DNA of 64,000 bases, taken from positions 3,286,001 to 3,350,000 of the forward strand of contig NZ_CP110636.1 in the NCBI RefSeq assembly GCF_026153355.1, given 5' to 3'. The stretch's first letter is position 1. Each line of letters opens with the position of its first letter. The DNA comes from Streptomyces endophytica (GTDB lineage Bacteria > Actinomycetota > Actinomycetes > Streptomycetales > Streptomycetaceae). The position numbers and the translations under genes were made by a program. Below are positions 37,559-46,624 of the stretch, in pieces. The notes beneath the pieces were generated by a model. The model did not search any database. It saw only the letters and a program-made list of their open reading frames with translations, and had not been told where the DNA came from.

Positions 37559-39663
37559 ATGGGCCGCGCGCGGCTCGCCCGGTTGCACGGCATCGCCACG
37601 TCGTACGAACCCGCACCGGGCAGAAGCGTCCAGATCACCGACGACACCGTCGTCGCCGTGCTCGCCGCACTGGGGGTCGACGCCTCGACCCCGCACGCCG
37701 TACGCACCGCGCTCGCCGCGTACGAGGACGCCGCGGCCCGCGCCCTGCTCCCCCCTGCCGTCGTCGCCCGCCCGGGCCGGCCGCCCGACCTCACCGGCCT
37801 CCCCGAAGGCACCGCCCTGCGGGTGGAGGCCGAGGACGGGCAGTCCCACGACGTACCGCGGCATCCGCACGACGGGCCGCACGAGGGCGCCGGACCGGCG
37901 CTCGCCCGGCTGCCGCTGGGCCTGCACACGCTGCACGCCGTGGCGCCCGACGGCCGCACCGCCCGCGCCCGGCTGATCGTCGCCCCCGACCGGGTGCCCG
38001 CCCCACCCGCCCGCAGTCACGGCTTCCTGGTGCAGCTCTACTCCCTGCTGTCCCGGCACTCCTGGGGCATGGGCGACCTCGGTGACCTCGCCGACCTGGC
38101 CGCCTGGTCCGGGCGCGCCCTGGGCAGCGGATTCGTCCAGCTCAACCCGCTGCACGCGGCCGTCCCCGGCCCGCCCACCGACCCCTCGCCCTACCGCCCC
38201 TCCTCGCGCCGCTTCCCCGACCCGGTCCACCTGCGCATCGAGCAGATCCCGGAGTACGCCCAGCTGGCCGGCGCCGCCCGGTTACGCGCCGACGAACTGG
38301 CCGCGCGGGCCCACGCGCTGCGGGACGACGTGCTGGAGCGGGGCGCACTGATCGACCGGGACGCGGTCTGGGAGCTCAAGCGCGAGGCCCTGGAGCTGCT
38401 CTGCGCGGTCCCGCTCTCACCGGGCCGGCGGGCCGCGTACTGCGACTTCCTGGCCGAAGGGGGCCAGCCGCTGGAGGACCACGCCACCTGGTACGCCCTC
38501 GCCGAGCGGCACGGCCCCGACTGGCGGACCTGGCCGGCCGGGCTGCGCGACCCCCGGTCCGCCGCCACCGCCCGCCTGCGGCCGCGGCTGATGGACCGGA
38601 TCGACTTCCACTGCCGGCTCGCCTGGTTCACCGACCAGCAGCTCGCCGCCGCCCAACGGGCCGCCAAGGAAGCCGGGATGTCCGTCGGGCTGGTGCACGA
38701 CCTCGCCGTCGGCGTGCACCCCTCCGGCGCCGACACCTGGGCCCAGCAGGACGCGTTCGCCGCCGGCATGTCCATCGGGGCGCCGCCGGACGCCTTCAAC
38801 GCCCGCGGCCAGGACTGGGGCCTGCCCCCGTGGCGCCCGGACGCACTGGCCGCCACCGGCTACGCCCCCTACCGCCAGCTGCTGCGCGGACTGCTGCGGC
38901 ACGCCGGCGCCCTGCGCATCGACCACGTCATGGGCCTGTTCCGGCTGTGGTGGGTCCCCGAGGGCCGGCCGCCGACCGAGGGCGCCTACGTGCGCTACGA
39001 CGGGGAGGCGATGCTCTCGGTGCTCGCCCTGGAGGCGCACCGGGCCGGCGCCGCGGTGATCGGCGAGGACCTGGGCACCGTCGAACCGAGCGTGCGCGAG
39101 GCGCTCGCCGCGCGGGGCGTCCTCGGCACCTCGGTGCTGTGGTTCGAGCGGGACTACGCCGGTGTGGACCCGGCGACCGGCGGCGAGGCCCGCATCCTGG
39201 CCCCGACGAGTGGCGCGGCGACTGCCTCGCCACCGTCACCACCCACGACCTGCCCACCACCGCGGCCCGGCTGACCGGCGACGACCTCGCCCTGCGCGAA
39301 CGGCTCGGACTGCTCGCCGGGTCCCCGGAGCGCGAACGGTCCCGCGCGAAGCGCGAACTGGCCGACTGGTTCGGCGAGTTGACCCGTCGCGGCCTGCTGC
39401 CCGAGGGAGCCGGCGACGAGGAGGCGGTCATCAAGGCCGTGCACCGCTTCCTGCTGCGCACCCCGGCACGGCTGGTCGGGGTCTGGCTGCCGGACGCGGT
39501 GGGCGACCGGCGTCCGCAGAACCTCCCGGGAACATGGGAGGAATACCCGAACTGGCGGCTTCCGGTGGCCGGTGCAGACGGGCGGCCGCAGACCCTGGAG
39601 GAGCTGGCCGCCTCACCGCGTCTGCACGCCTTGCTGCGCGAACTGGCCGACGGCCGGCGGTAG
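37559..39663 (+). CDS. malQ: 4-alpha-glucanotransferase (amylomaltase, GH77; frameshifted near 39203)
   Basis: About 701 aa when repaired. Transfers alpha-1,4-glucan segments between maltodextrins in glycogen/maltose metabolism. ATG at 37559; GGAGG lies in the end of the previous gene. Actinobacterial N-terminal extension, then the GH77 barrel: FVQLNPLHA, PSPYRPSSRRFPDP, the nucleophile Asp in LRIDHVMGLFRLWWVPEG, the acid/base Glu in VIGEDLGTVE, and the third Asp in VTTHDLPTTAA. The first frame stops at 39274 with a nonsense tail; one C added to CCCC at 39201-39204 gives RILAPDEWRGDCLATV and continues to TAG 39661-39663. Confidence 0.93.
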
Positions 39664-39807
39664 TCGGGTTTCCGCCGGGCCTTCGCCGCCGTCGCTGCCG
39701 TGGCCGCGGGGGCCCTTCCGGTCCGTCGTACCGTCCGGCACCATGCCGTGGACACCACCCAGACATCCGACCATTGCCCCTGCGTGGTCGGCGAGTTGGA
39801 GGGAACC

Positions 39808-41469
39808 ATGGCACTTCGCAGCACCCGGCGGGCGCTCTGCGCGCTCGCACTGACCGCGGCCGCCGCGCTCCTGCCCGCCCCCCGCTCCCTGGCCCAGCCG
39901 CCGCCCGCCGCCGGCCCGTGCGACCGCCCCGTCCACCCCGCCTCCCAGATGGCGGTCGAGCCCTGCGACACCCCCGCCCGGATCATCGGCAAGGCCGCCC
40001 ACATCATCCCCACCACGGGCCAACTCGCCTGGCAGCGGCGGGAGATCACCGCCTTCACGCACTTCGGCATGAACACCTTCACGGGCCGGGAATGGGGCTC
40101 GGGCGCCGAGGACGAGAAGCTGTTCGCGCCCGCCCGGCTCGACGTCGACCAGTGGATGCGCGCCTACAAGGCGGCCGGTGCCGAGCAGGTGATGCTCACC
40201 GCCAAGCACCACGACGGCTTCGTGCTCTACCCGAGCCGCTACACGCCGCACTCCGTCGCGGCAAGCCCCGGCCGCCCCGATGTCGTCGGCGCCTATGTGC
40301 GGGCCGCCCGCCGGGCCGGCCTCAAGGTCGGGCTCTACCTCTCGCCCTCCGACGGGGCCGAGCTCCCGCACGCCTGGCACGCCCGGTGGGTCGCGGAGAT
40401 CCGCAAGAAGCAGCAGGAGGGCAAGGAGCTCACGCTGCCCGAGCGGATCGCCCTGGAGGACGGCGACCACGCACCGCGCGGCCTGGGCCGCTTCGGCAAC
40501 GGCAGCGCGGTCACCGCCCGGACGATCCCCACCCTGGTCCCCGGCGACGACCGCACCGCCGCCGTCCGCAGCGGCAGGCTCCCCACCTTCCACGTCCTGG
40601 CCGACGACTACGACGCCTACTACCTCAACCAGGTCTACGAGCTGTTCACCCAGTACGGGCCGGTCGACGAGCTGTGGCTGGACGGCGCGAACCCGTGGTC
40701 CGGCTCGGGGATCACCGAGCCGTACCACCTCGCGCAGTGGTTCCGGATGATCCACGCGCTCTCCCCGGGCACCGTGGTCTTCCAGGGGCCGCAGGGCGTG
40801 CGCTGGGTCGGCAACGAGAACGGCGTCGCGCGCGAGACGGAGTGGAGCGTCACCCCGCACGTCCAGGACCCCTGGACCGTCCTCGGCGGGCTGCCGAACG
40901 ACTCCACCGACCCCGACATCGGCTCCCGCGCGAAGCTGCTCGCGCCCACCACCAGGTACCTCCAGTGGTACCCGGCCGAGGCGGACGTCTCGATCCGGCC
41001 CGGCTGGTTCCACCACCCCGGTGAGCGCCCGAAGACGCCGGCGCAGCTGATGGACCTGTACGAGCGGAGCGTGGGCCGCAACGCCTCGCTGCTGCTGAAT
41101 GTGCCGCCCGCCCGGGACGGCCGGATCGCCGACGGGGACGTCGCCTCGCTCACCGCCTTCGGGGCCGCCGTGCGCGACACCTACGGACGGGACCTGCTCA
41201 CGGCCGGGCCCGGGCCGTGGACCTTCGACCGGATCGGGCTCGCCGAGGACGTCCGGTACGGCCAGCGGGTCGAGCGGTTCACCGTGCAGGCAAGGACCGG
41301 CGGGCACTGGACCGCGGTCGCGCACGGCACCACGATCGGGCACCGCCGGATCCTGACGCTCCCGGCGCCGGTGACCGCGGACGCTGTCCGGGTCGTGGTC
41401 GAGGAGGCCCGCGGGCGGACGCGTCTGGCGCCGGTCACCGTGCACCGCAGCCGGGGCCCGGCGGGCTGA
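39808..41469 (+). CDS. secreted alpha-L-fucosidase (GH29)
   Basis: 553 aa, ATG at 39808 with GGAGGGAA upstream. Signal peptide MALRSTRRALCALALTAAAALLPAPRSLA, cleavage near residue 30. GH29 features: FTHFGMNTFTGREWG, LTAKHHDGFVLYPS, the nucleophile Asp in VDELWLDGANPW, TEWSVTP, and NASLLLNVPPARDGRI. Followed by a short beta domain (about 450-553). It releases fucose from glycans outside the cell. The gene stands alone, 144 bases after malQ. Confidence 0.92.
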   Translation: MALRSTRRALCALALTAAAALLPAPRSLAQPPPAAGPCDRPVHPASQMAVEPCDTPARIIGKAAHIIPTTGQLAWQRREITAFTHFGMNTFTGREWGSGAEDEKLFAPARLDVDQWMRAYKAAGAEQVMLTAKHHDGFVLYPSRYTPHSVAASPGRPDVVGAYVRAARRAGLKVGLYLSPSDGAELPHAWHARWVAEIRKKQQEGKELTLPERIALEDGDHAPRGLGRFGNGSAVTARTIPTLVPGDDRTAAVRSGRLPTFHVLADDYDAYYLNQVYELFTQYGPVDELWLDGANPWSGSGITEPYHLAQWFRMIHALSPGTVVFQGPQGVRWVGNENGVARETEWSVTPHVQDPWTVLGGLPNDSTDPDIGSRAKLLAPTTRYLQWYPAEADVSIRPGWFHHPGERPKTPAQLMDLYERSVGRNASLLLNVPPARDGRIADGDVASLTAFGAAVRDTYGRDLLTAGPGPWTFDRIGLAEDVRYGQRVERFTVQARTGGHWTAVAHGTTIGHRRILTLPAPVTADAVRVVVEEARGRTRLAPVTVHRSRGPAG

Positions 41470-41567
41470 TCGGCCGGTCCCCGGCCGTCCGGTCCGCGGC
41501 CGCCCGGAGGGCCGGTCCGCCGATGCCCACCCCGGGCGCGCGGGGCGGCGAGGCGTCCGATACGTTG

Positions 41568-41819
41568 ATGTTCGTGAGCAACAAGGTCAAGAAGAATGCC
41601 CTGCGCGCCGGAACCGTCACCGCCGGCACCGCGCTGATGCTGCTGATGTCGTCCCCCGCGTTTGCGCTCACCCGCGACGATGGTGACGACCCGGGTCCCG
41701 GCCTGAACGTCGCCCAGACGCTCGGCCTTTATGTCGTTGCCCCCATCGTGATCTTCCTCATCATCGCCGGGCTGGTCATTCTGACCGACAAGTCCCGCAA
41801 GGCGAAGTCCCAGGGCTGA
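41568..41819 (+). CDS. small membrane protein
   Basis: 83 aa from ATG 41568 (MFVSNKVKK); GTG 41574 is an alternative start. Two hydrophobic stretches: a signal-like AGTVTAGTALMLLMSSPAFA and a transmembrane helix LYVVAPIVIFLIIAGLVIL, joined by an acidic RDDGDDPGPG loop, then a basic tail DKSRKAKSQG. Conserved-looking Streptomyces small membrane protein; function unknown. It ends in a strong terminator. Confidence 0.75.
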   Translation: MFVSNKVKKNALRAGTVTAGTALMLLMSSPAFALTRDDGDDPGPGLNVAQTLGLYVVAPIVIFLIIAGLVILTDKSRKAKSQG

Positions 41820-41865
41820 GCCCCGGCCGTACCCCGGGCCCGCACGGGCCCAGGCGACCTTCCCA

Positions 41866-41900
41866 GGGCGCCGCTCGGTTACAACAACCGAGCGGCGCCC
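41866..41900 (+). terminator. intrinsic terminator
   Basis: Perfect 15-bp stem GGGCGCCGCTCGGTT (41866-41880) / AACCGAGCGGCGCCC (41886-41900), 5-nt loop, followed by TTTGT. Confidence 0.92.
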
Positions 41901-42016
41901 TTTGTCGTACCCGGCTATTTCCGCAGGTGAAAAACGGGTTGCGAAACGGCTATCGCGCGATTTTCAGCCGATTTGCGCGAGCGGATCACTTAACCGGAGC
42001 ACACCTACGATGACGT

Positions 42017-42054
42017 AACCTACGCAGCCGTAGGTTCAACCTACGGTCCCGTAG
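42017..42054. promoter_or_regulatory. nested palindromes at the desaturase promoter
   Basis: Three overlapping palindromes share half-sites: AACCTACGcagcCGTAGGTT (42017-42036), CCGTAGGTTCAACCTACGG (42028-42046, 9-bp arms) and CTACGGTCCCGTAG (42041-42054). A further CCTACG half-site lies at 42004. They end 23 bp before the desaturase ATG. The format is typical of a TetR-family operator; no such regulator gene is nearby. Confidence 0.75.
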
Positions 42055-42077
42055 CTCATCGTCCCCAGGAGTTCCCC

Positions 42078-43052
42078 GTGACCATCGCCCCCGCCCACAA
42101 CGGAGAGCTCGGCCAGGCCGCGTGGAGCGACGCCAAGCTGCTCTACGCCCTCGAAGAGGTCGTCGAGAAGGAGCTCAACCGGCACCTGAAGGTCGCCAAG
42201 GAGTGGATGCCCCACCAGTACGTCCCCTGGAGCGACGGCCGGAACTTCCCCGGGGTGCTGGAGGACGGCGAGGAGTGGGCGCCCGAGCAGTCCAAGGTCA
42301 GCGACATCGGCCGGATCGCCCTGGTGGTCAACCTCCTCACCGAGGACAACCTCCCCAGCTACCACCACGAGATCGCCACGCTCTTCGGGCGCGACGGCGC
42401 CTGGGGCACCTGGGTGCACCGCTGGACCGCCGAGGAGGGCCGGCACGGCATCGTGATGCGTGACTACCTGCTCACCAGCCGGGCCGTCGACCCGGACGAG
42501 CTGGAGCGGTTCCGCATGGCCCACATGTCGGAGGGCTTCGAGTCCGACAACTCGCACAGCATGCTGCACTCGGTGGCCTACGTCGCCTTCCAGGAGCTGG
42601 CCACCCGGATCTCGCACCGCAACACCGGCCACCACTCCGGTGACCCGGTCTGCGACCGGATGCTGGCCCGGATCGCCGCCGACGAGAACCTGCACATGCT
42701 CTTCTACCGGAACCTGCTCGGGGCGGCCTTCGAGATGGCCCCCGACCAGACCATGTGCGCGGTGCGGGACGTGGTCACCGGCTTCCGGATGCCCGGCCAC
42801 GGCATCCCCGGCTTCGAGCGGGCCGCGGCCCGGATGGCCCTCGGCGGGATCTACAACCTCCGGATCCACCACGACGACGTGCTGCAGCCCGTCCTGCGCT
42901 ACCTGAAGGTGCTGGAGATCAGCGGCCTGGGCCCGGCCGGCCTGGCTGCCCAGGAGGAGCTGGGGCTCTTCATGAACGGCCTGGACGACCAGGCCCGCAA
43001 GTTCGAGGAGCGGCAGGCGGCCATCCGCGCCCGCCGCGAGGCCCGCCGCTGA
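42078..43052 (+). CDS. acyl-[acyl-carrier-protein] desaturase (DesA-like)
   Basis: 324-aa soluble diiron desaturase that introduces a double bond into acyl chains bound to ACP, adjusting membrane fluidity. ATG at 42078 after AGGAG. Diiron ligands: ENLPSYHHEI, TAEEGRHGIVMRDYLL (EExxH), and AADENLHMLFYRNL (DExxH). Length matches actinobacterial DesA proteins. Not in an operon; the nested palindromes just upstream indicate a lipid-responsive repressor encoded elsewhere. The ferredoxin/reductase partner is not in the window. Confidence 0.92.
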   Translation: MTIAPAHNGELGQAAWSDAKLLYALEEVVEKELNRHLKVAKEWMPHQYVPWSDGRNFPGVLEDGEEWAPEQSKVSDIGRIALVVNLLTEDNLPSYHHEIATLFGRDGAWGTWVHRWTAEEGRHGIVMRDYLLTSRAVDPDELERFRMAHMSEGFESDNSHSMLHSVAYVAFQELATRISHRNTGHHSGDPVCDRMLARIAADENLHMLFYRNLLGAAFEMAPDQTMCAVRDVVTGFRMPGHGIPGFERAAARMALGGIYNLRIHHDDVLQPVLRYLKVLEISGLGPAGLAAQEELGLFMNGLDDQARKFEERQAAIRARREARR

Positions 43053-43128
43053 GCCGGGCGGTCGAGGGGCGGGGCTGGAAGCGACGGAGCGCGACCTTTC
43101 AGATTTTCTGCAAGAAATGATGGAAAAT

Positions 43129-43142
43129 ATTCGATGGACCTG
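43129..43142 (+). promoter_or_regulatory. ATTCGATGGACCTG motif upstream of the EamA gene
   Basis: Shares TTCGATGGACCTG, 13 bases, with 45168-45180 upstream of allantoicase. Both follow an A/T-rich run (GGAAAATA here) and lie roughly 55-70 bases before a start codon, consistent with a common promoter or operator. Confidence 0.6.
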
Positions 43143-43195
43143 ATGGTTCTGGGGCTGTCACGGTGGGACTCCACCACCCCCGAGGAGAGGAAACC

Positions 43196-44116
43196 GTGGC
43201 AGTCCTGGAAGAGGTCCGCGCCCGTCGTACGCCGCTGTCCGCGCAGGGCGCCGGGCTGGCGCTCGCCCTGACGGCGACCGTCGTCTGGTCCGGCAACTTC
43301 GTCATCGCCCGTGCCCTGCACGACACCGTCCCGCCCGTCCAGACCGCGTTCTGGCGGTGGACCATCGCGCTGCTCGCGGTCGCGCCGTTCGCCGTCGGGC
43401 GGGTCCGCCGCGAGTGGCCGGTCATCCGCCGCCACCTCGGCTTCCTGACGCTCGCCGCGCTGCTCGGCGTCACCCTCTTCAACACCCTCATCTACCAAGC
43501 CGGACGCTCCACCTCGGCCACCAACATGGCCATGATCGCGGCCGCCTCGCCGGTGCTGATCGCCCTGTTCGCGCGCGGCGGGGAGCGGCTCGGCGGGCGG
43601 CGGACCGCCGGGATGGCGCTCGCGCTGGCCGGCGTGGTGACGCTGGTCGGCAAGGGCTCGCCGGCCGCCGTCCTCGGTCTCGACTTCGCCGGCGGCGACC
43701 TGTGGATGCTCGCCGCGACAGCCACCTTCGCCGGCTACAGCGTCCTGCTGCGCCGCCGCCCCGAGGGGATCGGCGGTGTGTCGTTCCTCTTCATGACGTT
43801 CGCGCTCGGCGCCGCGATGCTGCTGCCCGCGTACGGCGTCAGCCTCGCGGCGGAGGGCGGCTTCGCGCCCACCGCGCGGACCGTCGGACCGCTCCTCTAC
43901 ATAGGCGTCTTCTCCTCCGCCGTCGCCTACTTCACCTGGAACAAGGCCATCGCCCTGATAGGCGCCGCGCGGGCCGGGGTCGTCTACTACCTCCAGCCGG
44001 TCTGCGTCGCGCTGTTGTCGTTCGCCGTTCTGGGTGAGGCCGTGACGCCGGTGCAACTGCTCTGCATGGTCCTGATCGTCGCGGGCGTCGCGCTCGGTGC
44101 CGGCGGCCGCCGCTGA
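43196..44116 (+). CDS. EamA-family (DMT) exporter
   Basis: 306 aa, GTG at 43196 behind GAGGAGAGG. Ten hydrophobic helices in two EamA repeats (GLALALTATVVWSGNFVIARAL ... and ATFAGYSVLLRRRPEGIGGVSFLFMTFALGAAMLL ...), the usual drug/metabolite transporter plan with VFSSAVAYFTWNKAI and YYLQPVCVALLSF. Substrate unknown; the shared promoter motif with the allantoicase gene hints at a purine/ureide or nitrogen link. Followed after 17 bases by a LysR gene on the same strand. Confidence 0.9.
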   Translation: MAVLEEVRARRTPLSAQGAGLALALTATVVWSGNFVIARALHDTVPPVQTAFWRWTIALLAVAPFAVGRVRREWPVIRRHLGFLTLAALLGVTLFNTLIYQAGRSTSATNMAMIAAASPVLIALFARGGERLGGRRTAGMALALAGVVTLVGKGSPAAVLGLDFAGGDLWMLAATATFAGYSVLLRRRPEGIGGVSFLFMTFALGAAMLLPAYGVSLAAEGGFAPTARTVGPLLYIGVFSSAVAYFTWNKAIALIGAARAGVVYYLQPVCVALLSFAVLGEAVTPVQLLCMVLIVAGVALGAGGRR

Positions 44117-44133
44117 CTGCGTACGCTGCCGGC

Positions 44134-45149
44134 ATGGCCGACTGGGACATCAAGAAGCTGCGGATCCTGCGCACCCTCCAGGAGCAGGGCACGGTCACCG
44201 CGACCGCCGAGGCGCTGCACATGACGCCGTCGGCGGTCTCCCAGCAGCTGACCGGACTGGCCAAGGCGCTCGGGGTGACGCTCCTGGAGGCGCACGGCCG
44301 GCGGGTGCGGCTGACCGGCGCCGCCCAGCTGGTGCTGCGGCACGCCGAGGCGGTCTTCGCCCAACTGGAGCGCGCCGACGCGGAGTTGCTCGGCTACCTC
44401 CAGGGCGACGCCGGCCAGGTGCGGGTCGGGGCGTTCTCCACGGCCATCCCCGCGCTGGTGGTCCCTGCCGTCCAGGAGCTGCGCCGTACGCACCCGGGGC
44501 TGTCGGTCGTCGTACGGGAAGCGGAGGCGGAGGCCGCGTACGAGCTGCTGGCGGAGGGCAGCGTCGATCTGGCGCTCTCGCTGGCGGCGCACGCACCCAC
44601 CCCGCGCGACCCCAAGTTCAGCCGGGTCGCGCTGCTCGCCGATCCGCTGGACGTGGCGCTGCCGGCCGGGCATCCGCTGGCCGGCGAGCCCGGGCTGCGC
44701 CTCGCCGACCTGGCGGACGAGCCGTGGATCTTCGGCAGCAGCGGGCCCTGGTCCCAGATCACCACCACCGCCTGCGAGAACGCCGGGTTCGTGCCGAGCG
44801 GGCGCATGCCGCGGCCGACTGGAACGCGATCTGGGCGATGGTCGCGGCCGGGATGGGCGTCGCACTGGTGCCCCGGATGGCGATGGCGGGCGGCATCGGC
44901 GCCCTGGAGCGGGGCGGCCCCGGTGGAGGGGAAGGGCGCGGCGGACCCGGCTCCGGGGTGGCGCTGCGGGTGCTCTCCGGCGACCAGCCGCGCCGCCATG
45001 TCGTCGCGGCCGTCCGGCGCGGCTCCGAAGGGGCGCCGGGGCTGGCCCGGGTGCTGGCCGCGCTGCGCCAGGCGGCGGTCGACCAGGAGCCGGGCGACGC
45101 CGGTGCCGGCGGTCCCGGCTGGCACACCCAGACCATTCAGCCCAGCTGA
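44134..45149 (+). CDS. LysR-family transcriptional regulator (frameshifted near 44796)
   Basis: About 338 aa when repaired. ATG at 44134. N-terminal winged helix IKKLRILRTLQEQGTVTATAEALHMTPSAVSQQLTGLAKALG and periplasmic-binding-like effector domain starting VRVGAFSTAIPALVVPAVQELRRTHPGLSV. The frame derails after ACENAGFVP; the neighbouring frame continues ERAHAAADWNAIWAMVAAGMGVALVPRMA to 45149. One additional G at CCGAG 44794-44798 joins them. It probably regulates the preceding EamA gene, the common pairing for this type. Confidence 0.88.
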
Positions 45150-45166
45150 ATACATTCCTCAAAAAC

Positions 45167-45180
45167 TTTCGATGGACCTG
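45167..45180 (+). promoter_or_regulatory. TTTCGATGGACCTG motif upstream of allantoicase
   Basis: Second copy of the TTCGATGGACCTG element, preceded by CTCAAAAAC, 56 bases before the allantoicase ATG. Possibly the operator of a ureide-utilisation repressor (AllR, IclR family, controls such genes in Streptomyces), but that assignment is from memory and unproven. Confidence 0.6.
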
Positions 45181-45236
45181 TGGGGTGGCCGCTGCGACCG
45201 TGGAGTGGTCCGTACCTCCTGCCACGAAGGGCAACG

Positions 45237-46382
45237 ATGACCACCACCCCGGCCGCCCACTCCACTGATCCGCACGCCAACGACGCCCAGCCGTACGCCG
45301 GCGGCGACCCGTACGCCGACTACCGCGGCGGGGACTTCGCGTTCACCTCGCTCGTCGACCTCGCCGACCGCCGCTTCGGCGCCGGCGTGATCGCCGCGAA
45401 CGACGAGTTCTTCGCCGAGCGCGAGAACCTGCTGAAGTCCACCCCGGCGGTCTTCGACCCCGAGCACTTCGGCCACAAGGGCAAGATCATGGACGGCTGG
45501 GAGACCCGGCGCCGGCGCGGTGCCGACGGCGACCACCCCTTCCCGACCGACGACGAGCACGACTGGGCGCTGATCCGCCTCGCCGCCCCCGGCGTGATCC
45601 GCGGCATCATCGTCGACACCGCCCACTTCCGCGGCAACTACCCCCAGCAGGTCACCGTCGAGGCCACCTCGCTCCCCGGCAGCCCCGGCCCCGAGGACCT
45701 GCTCGCCCCCGACGTGAAGTGGGAGGAGCTCGTCCCGCGCACCCCCGTCCGCGGGCACGCCGCCAACGGCTTCGAGGTCAGCGCCGAGCGCCGCTTCACC
45801 CACCTCCGCCTCAAGCAGCACCCCGACGGCGGCATAGCCCGCCTCCGGGTCCACGGCGAGGTCGTACCGGACCCGGAGTGGCTGGACGTGCTCGGCACGC
45901 TCGACCTGGCCTCCGTGATGCACGGCGGCACCGTCGAGGACGCCTCGGACCGCTTCTACTCCTCGCCCACCCAGATGATCCAGCCCGACCTGTCCCGCAA
46001 GATGGACGACGGCTGGGAGAACCGCCGCCGCCGGGTCAGGGGCACCAACGACTGGGTGCGCTTCCGCCTCGCCGCACAGGGCGAGATACGCGCGGTGGAG
46101 ATCGACACCGCCTACCTCAAGGGCAACTCCGCGGGCTGGGCCGCCCTGTCGGGGTGCGACGGCGACCCGGCCGACGAGTCCTCCTGGTTCGAGATCCTGC
46201 CGAAGACCAAGCTCCAGCCGGACACCCCGCACCGCTTCAAGCTGCCGCGGACCGTCACGGCCACCCACATCCGCCTGGACGTCTTCCCCGACGGCGGCCT
46301 CGCCCGCATGCGGGTGCACGGCACCCTCACCGAGGCCGGCCGCGCCGAGCTCGGCCGCCGCTTCGACGCGCTCAACGGCTGA
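45237..46382 (+). CDS. alc: allantoicase
   Basis: 381 aa, ATG at 45237 after GAAGGG. Hydrolyses allantoate to ureidoglycolate and urea in purine catabolism. Two repeated allantoicase domains: GKIMDGWETRRRRG...HDWALIRLAAPGVIRGIIVDTAHFRGN and SRKMDDGWENRRRRV...NDWVRFRLAAQGEIRAVEIDTAYLKGN, with matching LRVHGEV/MRVHGTL ends. Other pathway genes (allantoinase, malate synthase) are not in the window. Confidence 0.95.
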   Translation: MTTTPAAHSTDPHANDAQPYAGGDPYADYRGGDFAFTSLVDLADRRFGAGVIAANDEFFAERENLLKSTPAVFDPEHFGHKGKIMDGWETRRRRGADGDHPFPTDDEHDWALIRLAAPGVIRGIIVDTAHFRGNYPQQVTVEATSLPGSPGPEDLLAPDVKWEELVPRTPVRGHAANGFEVSAERRFTHLRLKQHPDGGIARLRVHGEVVPDPEWLDVLGTLDLASVMHGGTVEDASDRFYSSPTQMIQPDLSRKMDDGWENRRRRVRGTNDWVRFRLAAQGEIRAVEIDTAYLKGNSAGWAALSGCDGDPADESSWFEILPKTKLQPDTPHRFKLPRTVTATHIRLDVFPDGGLARMRVHGTLTEAGRAELGRRFDALNG

Positions 46383-46525
46383 ACGGCGCAAGGGTCCAGC
46401 GGCCCGGCAGCCCCGTGCTCGGGCCGCTTGGCCACTGAGCCGCACCTCGCTCGCCCACAGGGCCCGTAGGAGGGGCACGGGCCCGGGGGCCACAGCTCGC
46501 CCGGCGGACGGCAGCGCACCAGGCG

Positions 46526-46562
46526 CCCTCCCCCAAGCTCTCAAGGAGCAGGGGGACCCCCA
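46526..46562. repeat. Streptomyces-type CTCCCCCAAGCTCTC intergenic repeat
   Basis: CCCTCCCCCAAGCTCTCAAG followed by GAGCAGGGGGACCCCCA; CCCCC...GGGGG arms form a small hairpin. From memory this is a widespread interspersed element of Streptomyces genomes. Confidence 0.6.
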
Positions 46563-46580
46563 CGCCGGGCGTCACCAACT

Positions 46581-46612
46581 CCGGCGGAATGACCGGCCGG
46601 TCATTCCGCCGG
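46581..46612. terminator. 32-bp perfect palindrome between convergent genes
   Basis: CCGGCGGAATGACCGG at 46581-46596 is followed without a loop by its exact reverse complement to 46612. It lies between the allantoicase and pepN 3' ends, 13 bases before the pepN stop, and probably acts as a bidirectional terminator. It lacks a T run. Confidence 0.75.
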
Positions 46613-46624
46613 TGACGTCGCCGG

